Shown in pieces: positions 22,588-32,934 of a stretch of DNA of 64,000 nt (positions within the stretch are counted from its first letter, which is position 1; each line of letters begins with the position of its first letter). The DNA comes from Durusdinium trenchii (Eukaryota > Sar > Dinophyceae > Suessiales > Symbiodiniaceae): assembly GCA_963970005.1 (NCBI GenBank), contig CAXAMN010021573.1:659709-723708 (forward strand), written 5' to 3'. The notes below the pieces were generated by a model. That model saw only the letters and a list, made by a program, of their open reading frames with translations, made no database searches and was not told the DNA's origin. A program made the position numbers and the translations under genes.

Positions 22588-23039
22588 GTCAGACGGGATT
22601 TGAATGTCTACCACACCAGAGAACAATTGTTGGGAGAACAAATTAGTTTTGCAGGAATTAGGATTCATGGGACTTATCATTGTCGATTGAACTATTCGCG
22701 TCGATGGTTGCCCAGGTTTTGCCAGACTTGATGAAGTGACATCAAATCTCATTGCGGCCAAGAAACTTTGTGTTTTTTGCTTTAAACTTTTTTTTTTGAC
22801 CCTTATAGCCTATAGCTACCCAAGAAATATACAAAGCAAAGCAACGGAAGTCCAGCTCTGATGGTCCGTGAGGTGCCCAGACCGAAGATGTGGTACGTAC
22901 AAATGCCTCCAGGGTATATGTTTTGTTCTATTACTTTTGCTTTATAGGGGAGGACATTTAGAAGCATGTGCTGAATCTCTCATGCTTCTTATGGTCAATG
23001 ATTCCCCATTTCCTTGCGAATTCCTGTAGTTCTTGTCCT

Positions 23040-23263
23040 GGAACCTGACAATCTGAGAGAGAGAGAGAGAGTTAGTTTGACACCGGCAATGCTGCGGCGT
23101 TTTCGATTAGTGCCTGAGGTGTCGAGCATCCAACTCTTCCAGTTGCAATGCCAATTGTCCCTGCTCCGGTAGGTTTGTGTGCCCTGGTGATCTTCACCAA
23201 TTCGGTGCTCATTGGGGTCCAAACGGTCGCTCGGAACCCGTCAGAAGAAAGAGAGAGAGAGGG
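23040..23263. repeat. Short GA microsatellites
   Basis: GAGAGAGAGAGAGAGAG near 23052-23068 and GAAAGAGAGAGAGAGGGG near 23246-23263. No coding content supported around them. Confidence 0.85.
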
Positions 23264-24047
23264 GCACCACGGAAGCTCCGGTACACGGCATGCGAGCAAC
23301 CGCCAAAACGTGCAATTTGACTATTAGATACTATTAGTACAGATCGGACAGATCGGTCGTGAATCTCAGGAATTGGGCTAGAACCTGCAGAAGCGATAGG
23401 CCCCCCTGAAAAGCGATAGCCTTGCTGAATCATGTCCTTTGCTTGACAGTACGTTTTGGCAGACGCTCAAGTGATTTCTGTGTTTTTTGTTGGTGTTTTG
23501 GGCCACAAACCACGTAATTAAGCATGCATGTTGTGACGGCATCTGACTCAGGTGGCAATGTGTCCTTTTTCTTCTCTTCAGGAATCACCGGTGGTTGACC
23601 GCTGTGGGACGGCCCCTTTTGATTGATTCTTAAACGAGACTGCCCAGTGGTGACGATGACTTACCTCTACGTTCAGATCATTAGGGATCTATTTGGACCC
23701 TCCAAAGTACCCTAGAAAATGGGACATGACCCCATAGACTCTTTGAGCGTATCCATGTTCATCCATTTTCCATACACTCCCAGGTACATCATCATGGTTA
23801 CGTGGAGTTCACCATGGGGATGCCATCCCAGGCGCAAGCCATCCATGGCACACCACGATTATTTAAGGGAGTGTCACCCAACTCGAACGCCAATGGTGTT
23901 TTTTTTGTTTTGTTCAGACTCCTGCAACTTCTCTCGTCCTCGTCCTGCAGGGCTTTCCCAAGCACCACCCGTGGGCCATTTAAGTGACCGCGAAGAACAG
24001 CGGCGTCAGCGCTGCGCAAAAGCGCCGTCGTTCTCGCTTGAACTAAG

Positions 24048-24139
24048 GACTACATGGCCAAACGGATCGGCGAAGAGCAGCCCTTGGTCTTTACGGTGAC
24101 TCGAAACCGGAACGAGGGAGACAGGGAGGCCCGGAGCCG
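24048..24139 (+). CDS. Putative exon (DYMAKRIGEEQ), unknown
   Basis: After GAACTAAG the frame reads DYMAKRIGEEQPLVFTVTRN and RNEGDREARS, ending before GTGATG. Composition and GC3 are clearly coding-like. It may belong to the gene ending at 22587, but phases differ, so an exon between them would be needed. No family recognised. Confidence 0.5.
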
Positions 24140-24302
24140 GTGATGTGATACTTAGGTAGCTTGCCCGAATGGTTGGGATGCTATAAATGCAGACATTACA
24201 AAATATATGAGCTGCCCGGGGCCGGCTTTGCCCACTTTGTTGATGCAGCGAATCTGCTGTGGTATTGCAAGACAGATGCATCCATAAAGGCCGGAGGCAG
24301 CG

Positions 24303-24704
24303 GTGTTTTTTGGCTCGGAAAAAGGAGGACGTCGTGAATTCCCATATCATCCCATATCCTTTTTATTGTTTACATTTCTACCATATCCTTCCACCGAGTA
24401 TTCAAGGTTTCTTCCTTCAACATCCTTCAGCAGTTATGGTTTTTTGGGTGGGTTTCAGCGCATCAAATGGTATCGATGGTCAACCTCAATCCCAAGGACT
24501 GAATCAATCCCAAGGCCCCAGGACTTCTTACCTTCCAATCTCCTCACGTCGACCAGGTCGTGGATGCAGCCTACACGGCGACCAGCTGGAATCGAGAAAC
24601 CAGAAACGGGGAGGGACTGCAGACAGATGCGATTTGATTCCATACCACCGAGTTTGGTGGAGGCAAATGTGTTTAACCAGAGGCCAGTAAGAAGATTCAC
24701 ATAG
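24303..24704 (+). CDS. Weak open frame (133 codons)
   Basis: The best part is QMRFDSIPPSLVEANVFNQR near the end. Two other plus frames are also open over 24440-24690, so this is a weak call. Confidence 0.25.
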   Translation: MFFGSEKGGRREFPYHPISFLLFTFLPYPSTEYSRFLPSTSFSSYGFLGGFQRIKWYRWSTSIPRTESIPRPQDFLPSNLLTSTRSWMQPTRRPAGIEKPETGRDCRQMRFDSIPPSLVEANVFNQRPVRRFT

Positions 24705-25194
24705 ATTCAGACGACAGCATGTTTCGACTTTGTGATTTGAGCAAGTCTAAGATGGAAGGGGCAAAGGGATCAATTCTTGATTGTAAATCAGGGCCGCGAC
24801 ATTGATCATGGATCAGTTGGTTGGTGAAGACAAGTAGAATAAAGAACCGTCATATGGCTGCGGGTGGTCAGAAGCCGGAGCCCTGTGCAACCTGGTAGGT
24901 TGACCTCTATCGTAGTCTATTCTGTTCATGTTCAGTGGTCAATCAAGGTCCCTGTTTCTTTACGCACAGCCATGTTTGAAAAGCATACTAGGGTATGCCC
25001 ACCTCAGCTGGCTGGTGGAGTATTTCTTCAAGAGATGTGTCTCAATCCAATCAGCGTTGCAAGTCAGATTCATGGGGTGTGTGGGAGGGCCATTCTAGAG
25101 GTCTGGAGGTGGAGAGAGATGTTTGACCACACAATATGAGGACACATTGGCTGCCTCTCACAGAATCTGCACTTCGGCCACGAAATCCACATGT

Positions 25195-25340
25195 CAAGGC
25201 CACAAAGCATTGCGCCTGCCACGAAAACTGCACCTCAAGGTCTACAAAGTGCTTCACCTGCCACCAACTCTTCAGGTCCACAAAGTACTGCGCCTGCCAT
25301 GAAATCTGCACATCACGTTTCACTTCATGCAGCCCTGCCA
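25195..25340 (-). repeat. Tandem GCAGGCGCAG-type repeat (minus orientation)
   Basis: Three to four units of about 36-40 bp carry CTGCGCCTGCCACGAAA-like sequence (reverse complement TTTCGTGGCAGGCGCAG). The same motif is arrayed on plus at 29195-29380 and appears at 55968 and 56537-56705. Confidence 0.8.
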
Positions 25341-25354
25341 AGGCAACTCGTGCA

Positions 25355-25434
25355 AAGAGCACTTCCAAAGACAACATCAGGATGCCAAAACGCAGCTTTC
25401 GCTCAAGACGTCCTCCGATTTCTGAAAACGAGCC
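25355..25434 (+). repeat. Dispersed 80-bp repeat (CACTTCCAAAGACAACATCA)
   Basis: Matches 56436-56514 with few differences over about 80 bp; a related pair lies reversed at 29500-29605 (TCGTACGAAACGCTCGTTTT). Next to CAGGCGCAG-type repeats at all three sites, suggesting a composite repeat. Confidence 0.8.
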
Positions 25435-25654
25435 ACATGTCCAAAAGTCACGATTCACTGCACCTGCCACGTAATCAGACCACGCCGATGACCACCATCA
25501 TGTTCTCATTAAGTACTGCACAGTGTACTGCACTTGCCACAACAACGACGTCGAACCACTGGAGATTGGTGCTGAGGTCGAAACCAAGCCAGATTGGTCC
25601 GAATAGGATCAAACTAATCTAGATTGCCCTTTTTCAATCTAGGATCCTCAGGGT

Positions 25655-25865
25655 TGTTTGTAGGCGGGAGGCCATCGCTTCTAGGTTGGACGCCTTCAGG
25701 CCATTGCTGCTTTGTTGGAGGCCATCGCTATTCGTTTGGAGGCCAGGTTGGTGGCTATCTCTATCAGGTTGGAGGATATTGCTTCTAGGTTGCAGGCCAT
25801 TGCTTCTAGGTTGGAGGCCATCGCTTCTGGCGTGGTGGCATCGCTATTACGTAGGTTGGAGGCAA
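25655..25865 (+). repeat. 21-bp minisatellite coding heptads (RLEAIAS)
   Basis: Degenerate 21-bp units around GGTTGGAGGCCATCGCTTCTA. In one plus frame they encode RLEAIASRLQAIASRLEAIA-type heptads, so the repeat can lengthen a coiled coil one heptad at a time. It lies just upstream of the 25.9-26.6 kb gene but in a different frame from its first supported exon. Confidence 0.8.
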
Positions 25866-25866
25866 A

Positions 25867-26599
25867 TTGCTGCACAAGGCGACACGAACCTTGCCAAAGA
25901 AACCAGGAAGTGTCAATACTGCAAGGTCGTGGGCTCCCGTGGCTCAGTTTGTCACTGCTTGCAATCGCAACGCTGCTGGGACCACTGCAGCTGTCACTGC
26001 CTTGCTGTGGGCAAGCAACAATCAAGGCATCATTCGGGCTGGAAGATGTTCAAACCTCAACGCTTCAGGTGGCAAGCTACCACTCTGCACAGTCCAGACG
26101 ACACTCACATGCGAGGGTGAGCAGCCCTTGTGGTTTGCGAGACTATCACTAGCACTAGCAGCCCATTTGCTGTTTTGTGGAGTCGGTGCTTCAATCCTGC
26201 TGTTGGGGTTGAAATATGTTGTGCTTCTATCTTCATCTTTTGCCAATTCAGGTCGCGGATCCCGATTGGAGGGTATGCCGTGTATTTGGGCGGCCTTGTT
26301 AGCTACAAAACCTTATGGTCACGCACCGTCAGCAACCTTTGCTCATTGTGAACTGCCAGTCTCCCGTACGAAGTGAAGCCTTTTGATCCCCAACAGGTCT
26401 TGAAACTGTTTGCAAACAGGATTGAAAGAGAGGTACTCCTCTCATCTCCTCTCCACCCGCAAAATCACTACTGAAGAAGAACAACCGCAATAAAGCCAAA
26501 CAGCAGATCGAACTCTTCAAGCAGCCCCTCTTACCGACTGCATTGGCGCGCAGAAATGGATGGGTTAAGGCTGGTGGTGGAGGTCGAAATGCACTGTGA
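25867..26599 (+). CDS. Plus-strand gene with two microintrons, C-terminal part
   Basis: The well-supported 3-prime end is exon 26397-26432 (VLKLFANRIERE) joined across 26433-26476 (44 bp, GT-AG) to 26477-26599 (KNNRNKAKQQIELFKQPLLP, TALARRNGWVKAGGGGRNAL, stop TGA). Upstream, exon 26253-26358 (RGSRLEGMPCIWAALLATKP) joins in phase across 26359-26396 (38 bp, GT-AG). The first exon, up to 26117 with a GTGAGC donor, reads VNTARSWAPVAQFVTACNRN and later QGIIRAGRCSNLNASGGKLP. All three plus frames are open there, so that part is weaker. The 26118-26252 intron is a multiple of three and open. The basic, helical tail is distinctive but no family is recognised. Confidence 0.5.
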
Positions 26600-27415
26600 A
26601 TAGCAGCGACTTAGCCACCGGCGGATGCGAGCATCTCGATCAGACAGACACCCGTTCCTCAGCTCTTACACCGTAAGAACTCCTAGGTGGACACACTAGT
26701 TTGGGGAATGTAAATTCTGGTGTAATAGAACTAAATCACAACATAACACAATGAACTTATAACTTTCAGATACGTTCAGTAGTATATTATATATATATAT
26801 ACTTCGTGACTTGTGGTACTTGTGGCTAGCTGAGCTGTGACAAGTAACTTGAAGTTGTACTATAAGTTCTATAAGTTATGTTATAAGTTCTATAAGTTGA
26901 TATTGTAACTTATAAGTTCAATAAGTACCAGAGTCCTACTTATGGAACATAGTAGTAACTTGTGAACTTATAGTACTTATGCTGGAGGCTACTTATTCTA
27001 CTTATTTTCTACTTATTTCTAGCTATTTTTTAGCTATTTCTAGCTAATTCTAGGTAATTTCTAGCTATTTCTAGCTAATTGTTAGCTAATTTCTACTTAT
27101 TTCTATAGCTATTTCTGCTTGTTTTCCATCACTGTCTACTTACTTCTATAGCTATTTGTGTATATAGTTTTCACTTTTTAAACCTTCAATATGAAAAGTT
27201 CGACTTATGTTCTTTTGGTTTTTCAACAATACTATATTCAAATAGATATATCTGGACGCATGCGTTTGTGTGATGAGTGTGCTTTGTCAAGTTGTCAAGC
27301 GGCCCCGGGGACGCTCTGTTGTGTCTTTTTTGCGCGTTCGTGTTGGATCGGTTGCTGTTTTCCGCTGTAGTTTTTGGTTGCCAGAAACGCGAATTGTTTG
27401 TTATAGTTGCGTTTC

Positions 27416-27590
27416 ATGGCGGAATGTCAGCAGTTTTTGGCGGCGGTGGCTCGCTACCTGGTTGCCATGAAAGAGAACAGTGGATATGAAAAGATGAGGG
27501 AGGACCAGTTCCACAACTGTCGCCTTAAGATGCAGTCGTGGCCGCGGAATGTATCTGAATGTATCGGAATGTATCTGGATGTATTGGCTT
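27416..27590 (+). CDS. Coding-like frame inside the 1.6-kb element
   Basis: Starts ATGGCGGAATG and reads MAECQQFLAAVARYLVAMKE and NSGYEKMREDQFHNCRLKMQ, then runs into GTATCTGAAT repeats and the gap. Helical and protein-like; no transposase motif visible. It may continue inside the missing sequence. Confidence 0.4.
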
Positions 27591-27593
27591 TAC

Positions 27594-27603
27594 NNNNNNN
27601 NNN
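27594..27603. other. Assembly gap (10 N) inside a tandem repeat
   Basis: Sequence right of the gap repeats the left flank: GAATGTATCTGAATGTATC and GGATGTATTGGCTTTAC occur on both sides, so the gap sits in a tandem duplication or is a false join. Confidence 1.
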
Positions 27604-28427
27604 CCCCCAGAATGTATCTGAATGTATCTGGATGTATTGGCTTTACTTTGCATAGCCCCCAGGATGACCCGATACATTACGATACATTTCAATACATTCA
27701 TTTTCAATCAAGAAAAAACAATCAATATTTTATGTTTAAATTTGTAAATATATATATATATAGTTTTTGTGTACACTTTCAAAGATAGATTGAAACCATA
27801 ATTTGGATGATGTATTGAAGTTTGGCTCAATTTTTCTAATAGAGATCTAGCCGGATCTGATCTTTCTGATGAAGTGGCATTGGATCCAGGTGAATGGTGA
27901 CACCTCGAAGTACTCAACGCTCATCGAAAAAAGCCTTTGAAGGAGTGGGGCTCCTTGGGCAATGAGGGCCGAAAACGCCGCCGTGGCGGTAAAGATAAAG
28001 AATACTATGCTAAATGGTCGAAACCATTTAGCAAAAAACATGGCTAGCTGCTTGAAAGAAAAAAGGAAAGCGGCCTCACGGCCGCTCTGCTGCATCAGAG
28101 CGTCCCTTAGGCCGCATAGAAATGTTTTATAGAAACTGGTATATGTTCAAGAGAAAGCACGTTTTTTTGTTAATAAATCGAAAACATAGGAAAAGCAAAA
28201 AACATTTAAAAAACATAAGAAACCACATATTTTAGACATATCTAATGTTTACCTATTTCTAGGTATTTCTAGGTAATTTCTAGCTATTTCTATCTAATTT
28301 TTAGTTAATTTCTACTTATTTCTAGCTATAAGTAACTTATGTTATAAGTTCAATAAGTTCACTTGATGTACCTCAGCTAGCCTCAAGTACCAAAAGTCAC
28401 GAAGTATGTACCGGATCGTTTTGTCTC

Positions 28428-28600
28428 TTCCCATCTCTCTTCGGCCGATTCGCATCGATTTGTCAATCGAGCCTCAGGTGATCTTCGGTTTGGAGCTCCT
28501 CGTGCGCTTGTTGGGCTCCGGTTTCGGCTTCTTCTACCGCCGCTCGGTTCGCGTGACGGAACCGACCGCTCGGGTGACCAAAGAGGTGCGTTGATGGATG
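28428..28600. CDS. Coding-like patch open on both strands
   Basis: Plus reads IEPQVIFGLELLVRLLGSGF; minus reads AAVEEAETGAQQAHEELQTE, a coiled-coil-like string. Probably an exon next to the inverted-repeat element, strand unresolved. Confidence 0.3.
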
Positions 28601-28724
28601 TGTCGAACGCACAGGTTCTGTGTTTGGTGAATGTTCATCGGTTTTTCCCGAATGCGTAGCGAAGGGTTCCCGTTTATAGTTGGGGGTGTGGGGGTTGGAC
28701 CTGTGTTTGCATGGCTTGCGTCGT

Positions 28725-28792
28725 CTCGTCGTTTGTTGTCGTTTGTCGTCGTTTGTCGTCGTTTGTCGTCGCTTGTCGTCGTCGTCGCGTCT
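28725..28792. repeat. GTCGTCGTTT microsatellite
   Basis: Several copies of a 10-bp unit GTCGTTTGTC/GTCGTCGTTT grading into GTC trinucleotides. Confidence 0.9.
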
Positions 28793-29194
28793 CAAATTTG
28801 CTGCCATTGGGGGAAGCTTTTGCAAGTGACTTTGCATGGACGTGTCACGTGTCAGTTTGCGCCGCTACTCCATTGTGATTTGCATGACCAGGACATGTCG
28901 CGCAAGAAACGTGATGCATTTCGCTGCACAGGCGCAGCGTTTTGTGAGATCCGCAGATTGCTGCGCAGTTCCATTGGGATTAGCGTTTGGAGAGTCGTGT
29001 TTTTGGGGTGTTGGATGTGGCCGTGCCATTGGGATTTGCATTTCAGGGTGTGGCATCGAAGCTCGGTTTTCGTGACAAGTCTCAGCTGAAATGGCGATTT
29101 TGGTGGATGGGAGTGTGCTCAGAACGGGTCGAAATCATTCCAAATGTGTGGTGTGGTGCAAATTTTGTTGAAGCTCACATGCGATGATATTGTC

Positions 29195-29390
29195 ACTTTT
29201 CGTGGCAGGCGCAGGACTTCGTGCGGGTTTTGAGGCGTGGAAGTGCGATTCTCGTGGCAGGCGCAGGGAATCGTGAGGTTGCGAGGTGTGACAGAGGTGA
29301 CACTTCGTGGCAGGCGCAGTACTTTGTGCGCGTTAGACGTGTGGACGCGGAAAGATTCGTGGCAGGCGCAGGGAATCGTGAGGTTGTGAG
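29195..29390 (+). repeat. GTGGCAGGCGCAG repeat array
   Basis: Four copies of CGTGGCAGGCGCAG (near 29201, 29254, 29312, 29361), alternating with TTTGTGCG and AATCGTGAGGTT spacers. The same core occurs on minus at 25.2 kb. Confidence 0.9.
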
Positions 29391-29499
29391 TTGTGGTAGA
29401 GGTGAATGTCGCTGTCACATTGGGATTGGCGTGTGAGCGGATGTTGTTTGGAGGGGCTGGAATCGCGAAACTGCTTGGCAGGGCTGCGTGATGTGTGTG

Positions 29500-29606
29500 C
29501 TCCGATGGGTGTTTCCGCTTGACTTTTGGAGGAAGTCTCGTACGAAACGCTCGTTTTGCAGACTTTGACGTGTGAGTTTTTGAGGAAGTCTCGTACAAAA
29601 CGCTCG
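29500..29606. repeat. Two-copy repeat GAGGAAGTCTCGTACRAAAC
   Basis: Two copies of a 55-60 bp unit with CGCTCGTTTTGSAGACTT. The minus-strand conceptual peptide (KRAFRTRLPPK, QNERFVRDFL) is one I recall from Symbiodinium predictions. Confidence 0.85.
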
Positions 29607-29619
29607 TTTTGGAGACTTG

Positions 29620-29893
29620 ACGCGCAACCCTCTGCGGAGATCGTGCGTGTCGAGTGTGCGAAATGCAGGCGAGAGCGCGATTTGTCCCATGCGCACGCAA
29701 CCCTCTGCGGAGATCGTGCGTGTCGAGTGCGCGAAATGCAGGCGAGAGTGCGATTTGTCCCATGCGCGCGCAACCCTCTGCGGAGATCGTGCGTGTCGAG
29801 TGCGCGAAATGCAGGCGAGAGTGCGATTTGTCCGGTGCCCGCACAACCCTCTGTGGAGATCGTGCGCGTCGAGCGCGCGAAATGCAGGCGAGC
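29620..29893. repeat. 73-bp tandem repeat, about 3.7 copies
   Basis: AACCCTCTGCGGAGATCGTG starts at 29626, 29699, 29772 and 29845 (exact 73-bp period). Because 73 is not a multiple of three, every frame reads through all three phases, giving long artefactual open frames (LHFAHSTRTISAEGCA type). Confidence 0.97.
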
Positions 29894-30245
29894 ACTGGCG
29901 ACTTTGTAGTACAACTTTAGTACGCGAAGTATTTCTGGGGAGCTGGAAGATGAGAACTGGTGAGTTGGTAGTACAACTTTAGTACGCGGAGCAATCTGTG
30001 GAGCTGGAAGCCGAGAACTGGCGACTTTGTAGTGCAACTTTAGTACGCGGAGCAATCTGTGGAGCTGGAAGCTGAGAACTGGCGACTTTGTAGTACAACT
30101 TTAGTACGCGGAGCAATCTGTGGAGCTGGAAGCTGAGAACTGGCGACCTTGTAGTACAACTTTAGTACGCGGAGTATCTGGGGAGCTGGAAGCTGAGAAC
30201 TGGCGACCTTGTAGTACAACTTTAGTACGCGGAGTATCTGGCGAG
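29885..30245. repeat. 61-bp tandem repeat, six copies
   Basis: GGAGCTGGAAGCTGAGAACT, then GGCGACTTTGTAGTACAACT and TTAGTACGCGGA, with spacing 60-62 bp. It passes directly into the 13-bp array. Confidence 0.97.
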
Positions 30246-32038
30246 CTGGCAGAGTGTCCCACAAGAGTGTCCCGCAACAGTGTCCGACTAGAGTGTCTAA
30301 CAAGAGTGTCCCTTAAGAGTGTCCTACAGGAGTATCCCACAAGAGTGTCCTACAAGAGTGTCCCACAACAGTGTCCCACAAGAGTGTGCCACAACAGTGT
30401 CCTACAAGACTGTCCACAAGAGTGTCCTACAAGAGTGTCCCACAAGAGTGTCCCACAAGAGTGTCCCACAGAGTGTCCCACAAGAGTGTCCCACAAGAGT
30501 GTCCCACAAGAGTTTCCTACAAGAGTGACCCACAAGAGTGTCCTACAAGAGTGTCCTACAAGAGTGTCCCACAAGAGTGTCCCGCAAGAGTGTCCCACAA
30601 GAGTGTCCCACAAGAGTGTCCCACAAGAGTGTCCCACAAGAGTTTCTACAAGAGTGTCCGACAAGAGTGCCCCACAAGAGTGTCCCACAAGAGTGTCCCA
30701 AGAGTGCCCCACAAGAGTGTCCTACAAGACTGTCCCACAAGAGTGTCCTACAAGAGTGTCCCACAAGAGTGTCCCACAAGAGTCCACAAGAGTGTCTCCC
30801 AAGAGTGTCCCGCAACAGTGTCGCTCAAGAGTGTCCCACAAGAGTGTCCTATAAGAGTGTCCCACAAGAGTGTCCTACAAGAGTGTCGTGTAAGAGTGTC
30901 CCACAAGAGTGTCCTGCAAGTGACCCACAAGAGTGTTCTACAAGAGTGTCTCAAAAGAGTGTCCCACAAGAGTGTCCTACAAGAGTGTCCCACAAGAGTG
31001 TCCTACAAGAGTGTCCCACAAGAGTGTTCCACAAGAGTGTCCTGTAAGAGTGTCCCACAAGAGTCTCCTACAAGAGTGTCCCACAAGAGTTTCCTACAAG
31101 AGTGACCCAGAAGAGTGTCCTACAAGAGTGTCCTACAAGAGTGTCCCAGAAGAGTGTCCCACAAGAGTGTCCTACAAGAGTGTCCCACAAGAGTGACCCA
31201 CAAGAGTGTTCTACAAAAGTGTCCTACAAGAATGTCCCAGAAGAGTGTCCCACAAGAGTGTCCTACAAGACTGTCCCACAACAGTGTCCCACTAGAGTGT
31301 CTCACCAGAGTGTCCCATAAGAGTGTCCTACAAGACTGTCCCACAACAGTGTCGCACTAGAGTGTCTCACAAGAGTGTCCCTTAAGAGTGTCCCACAGGA
31401 GTATCCCACAAGAGTGTCCTACAGGAGTGTCTCCCACAAGAGTGTCCTACAAGAGTATCCCACAAGAGTGTCCCACAAAAGTGTCCCACAAGAGTGTCCC
31501 ACAAGAGTGTCCTACAAGAGTGTCCCACAAGAGTGTCCCACAAGAGTGTCCCACAGAGTGTCCCACAAGAGTGTCCCACAAGAGTTTCCTACAAGAGTGA
31601 CCCACAAGAGTGTCCTACAAGAGTGCCCTACAAGAGTGTCCCACCAGAGTGTCCCACAAGAGTGTCAAGAGTGTCCCACAAGAGTGTCCCACAAGAGTGT
31701 CCTACAAGAGTGTACTACAAGAGTGTCCCACAAGAGTGTCCCGCAAGAGTGTCCCACAAGAGTGTCCCACAAGAGTGTCCCACAAGAGTGTTCTACAAGA
31801 GTGTCCGACAAGAGTGTCCCACAAGAGTGTCCTACAAGAGTGTCCCACAAGAGTGTCCTACAAGAGTGTCCCACAAGAGTGTCCCACAAGAGTGTTCTGT
31901 AAGAGTGTCCCACAAGAGTGTCCTACAAGAGTGTCCCACAAGATTTTCCTACAAGAGTGACCCACAAGAGTGTCCTACAAGAGTGTCCTACAAGAGTGTC
32001 CCAGAAGAGTGTCCCACAAGAGTGTCCTACAAGAGTGT
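30246..32038. repeat. 13-bp satellite array, about 138 copies
   Basis: Consensus TCCYACAAGAGTG with substitutions and occasional 1-6 bp indels. Period 13 gives a 13-codon peptide period (SHKSVPQECPTRV on plus, GHSCGTLLWDTLV on minus), so all six frames stay largely open. Long ORFs here are artefacts. A higher-order copy is visible: the deletion variant CCCACAGAGTG at 30465 recurs at 31550, about 1,085 bp later, with matching neighbours. Confidence 0.99.
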
Positions 32039-32337
32039 CATTTGGACATATGTAGTTTTTCGAACGTGTTTGCATTCGGGTTCGTGGGTTCCATCTTGTT
32101 TGGATTGTTTTTTTGGTTTGTTTTTTTTCCACTGGTGAGCATGTTTTGGATATATGCTGTGTTCATGTATCTCACACATCCATAAAAAGCAGGTATCCCT
32201 GGTCTGGCCCACCAGGAATGGGTTGAATCAGCAGTGACAGTCCTCATTGGCTTAGGACTTCTTTCACCACTCTCCAAGTGGACCAGACTTGTTAAGCCAA
32301 TGGCTGTACCATGCTGTACTGTCACATGTACTTGCGT

Positions 32338-32525
32338 GTGATGGTCCCCTTGAATTGGGGGGAAGAGGCACCTCATGTGTGGAGAACACGCGGTATCAGG
32401 ATTGGAGAACACGCTCGCCCAGCCAGCTTGGGCCGTCCAAGCAATGTGGGGAATTGAGCTGTCCAATCACCGGACATCCAACAGAGCATGCAACGGACAT
32501 CAACGGACCGCTGTGTGGTTTCATT
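32338..32525 (+). CDS. Putative exon, unknown
   Basis: The frame HLMCGEHAVSGLENTLAQPA, WAVQAMWGIELSNHRTSNRA is the most protein-like of three open plus frames (alternative CVENTRYQDWRTRSPSQLGP). It lies just upstream of a family-3 palindrome. Confidence 0.35.
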
Positions 32526-32539
32526 GATTTAAGGATTTA

Positions 32540-32654
32540 TATACTCCCCTGCAACATGGAACCCCCAAACTACTGGGTTGGTATTCGGAAAATAGTCTTC
32601 CACGGGTCAATTCTCAGGTTCTATGTTAAACTGTTAGTTTGTTCGGGGAGTATA
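32540..32654. mobile_element. Palindromic MITE-like element, family 3
   Basis: Perfect 10-bp ends TATACTCCCC...GGGGAGTATA enclose ATGGAACCCCCAAACTACTG, GGTTGGTATTCGGAAAAT and TCTTCCACGGGTCAA, shared with the reversed copy at 15648-15758. Confidence 0.8.
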
Positions 32655-32934
32655 AACCGTTGGATCGCCTGAGGGTGTTTGATGTTTGATGTGTTGAGCA
32701 TCCACAAGAATTGGCATTTCATCTTTCGTGATGAATTACATTGGTTTAAATGAATGTCATGAACAATATATGAACGCATGCATCTAGGTATCTAACCTTT
32801 AGTGCCCCAGAACACACGGTTATGGGCTTTGCGTGTCCGTCGTGGTTTACATGAACACCATTGAATGCCTTTGTTGATTCCAAGGATTCCTCTGAGAACG
32901 TGGGACTGGGGCGGGTATGGACGGTCCGGAAGCA

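Larger units (their letters stand above)
26799..28407. mobile_element. 1.6-kb element with 35-bp terminal inverted repeats
   Basis: The left end TACTTCGTGACTTGTGGTAC (26800 on) and the right end ending GTACCAAAAGTCACGAAGTA at 28406 form a 35-bp inverted repeat with two mismatches (TACTTCGTGACTTnTGGTAC, then TTGnGGCTAGCTGAG). Both ends are flanked by, or begin with, TA, as expected for a TA-targeting transposon, but no transposase was recognised. Subterminal AT-rich direct repeats (TTTCTAGCTA and TATAAGTTC motifs) lie at 26860-27150 and 28243-28345. The interior carries a short coding-like frame and an assembly gap. Confidence 0.6.

Noticed and set aside
29119..30055. Minus-strand frames of 240-258 codons
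   Set aside because: They read through the 73-bp and 61-bp arrays; open frames follow from the repeat units.
30246..32038. CRISPR-like appearance of short regular repeats
   Set aside because: Units are directly tandem without spacers, and the genome is eukaryotic.
30120..32138. Many long frames (up to 244 codons) on both strands
   Set aside because: The 13-bp satellite is free of stops in all phases; the peptides are a 13-residue repeat with no gene signals.
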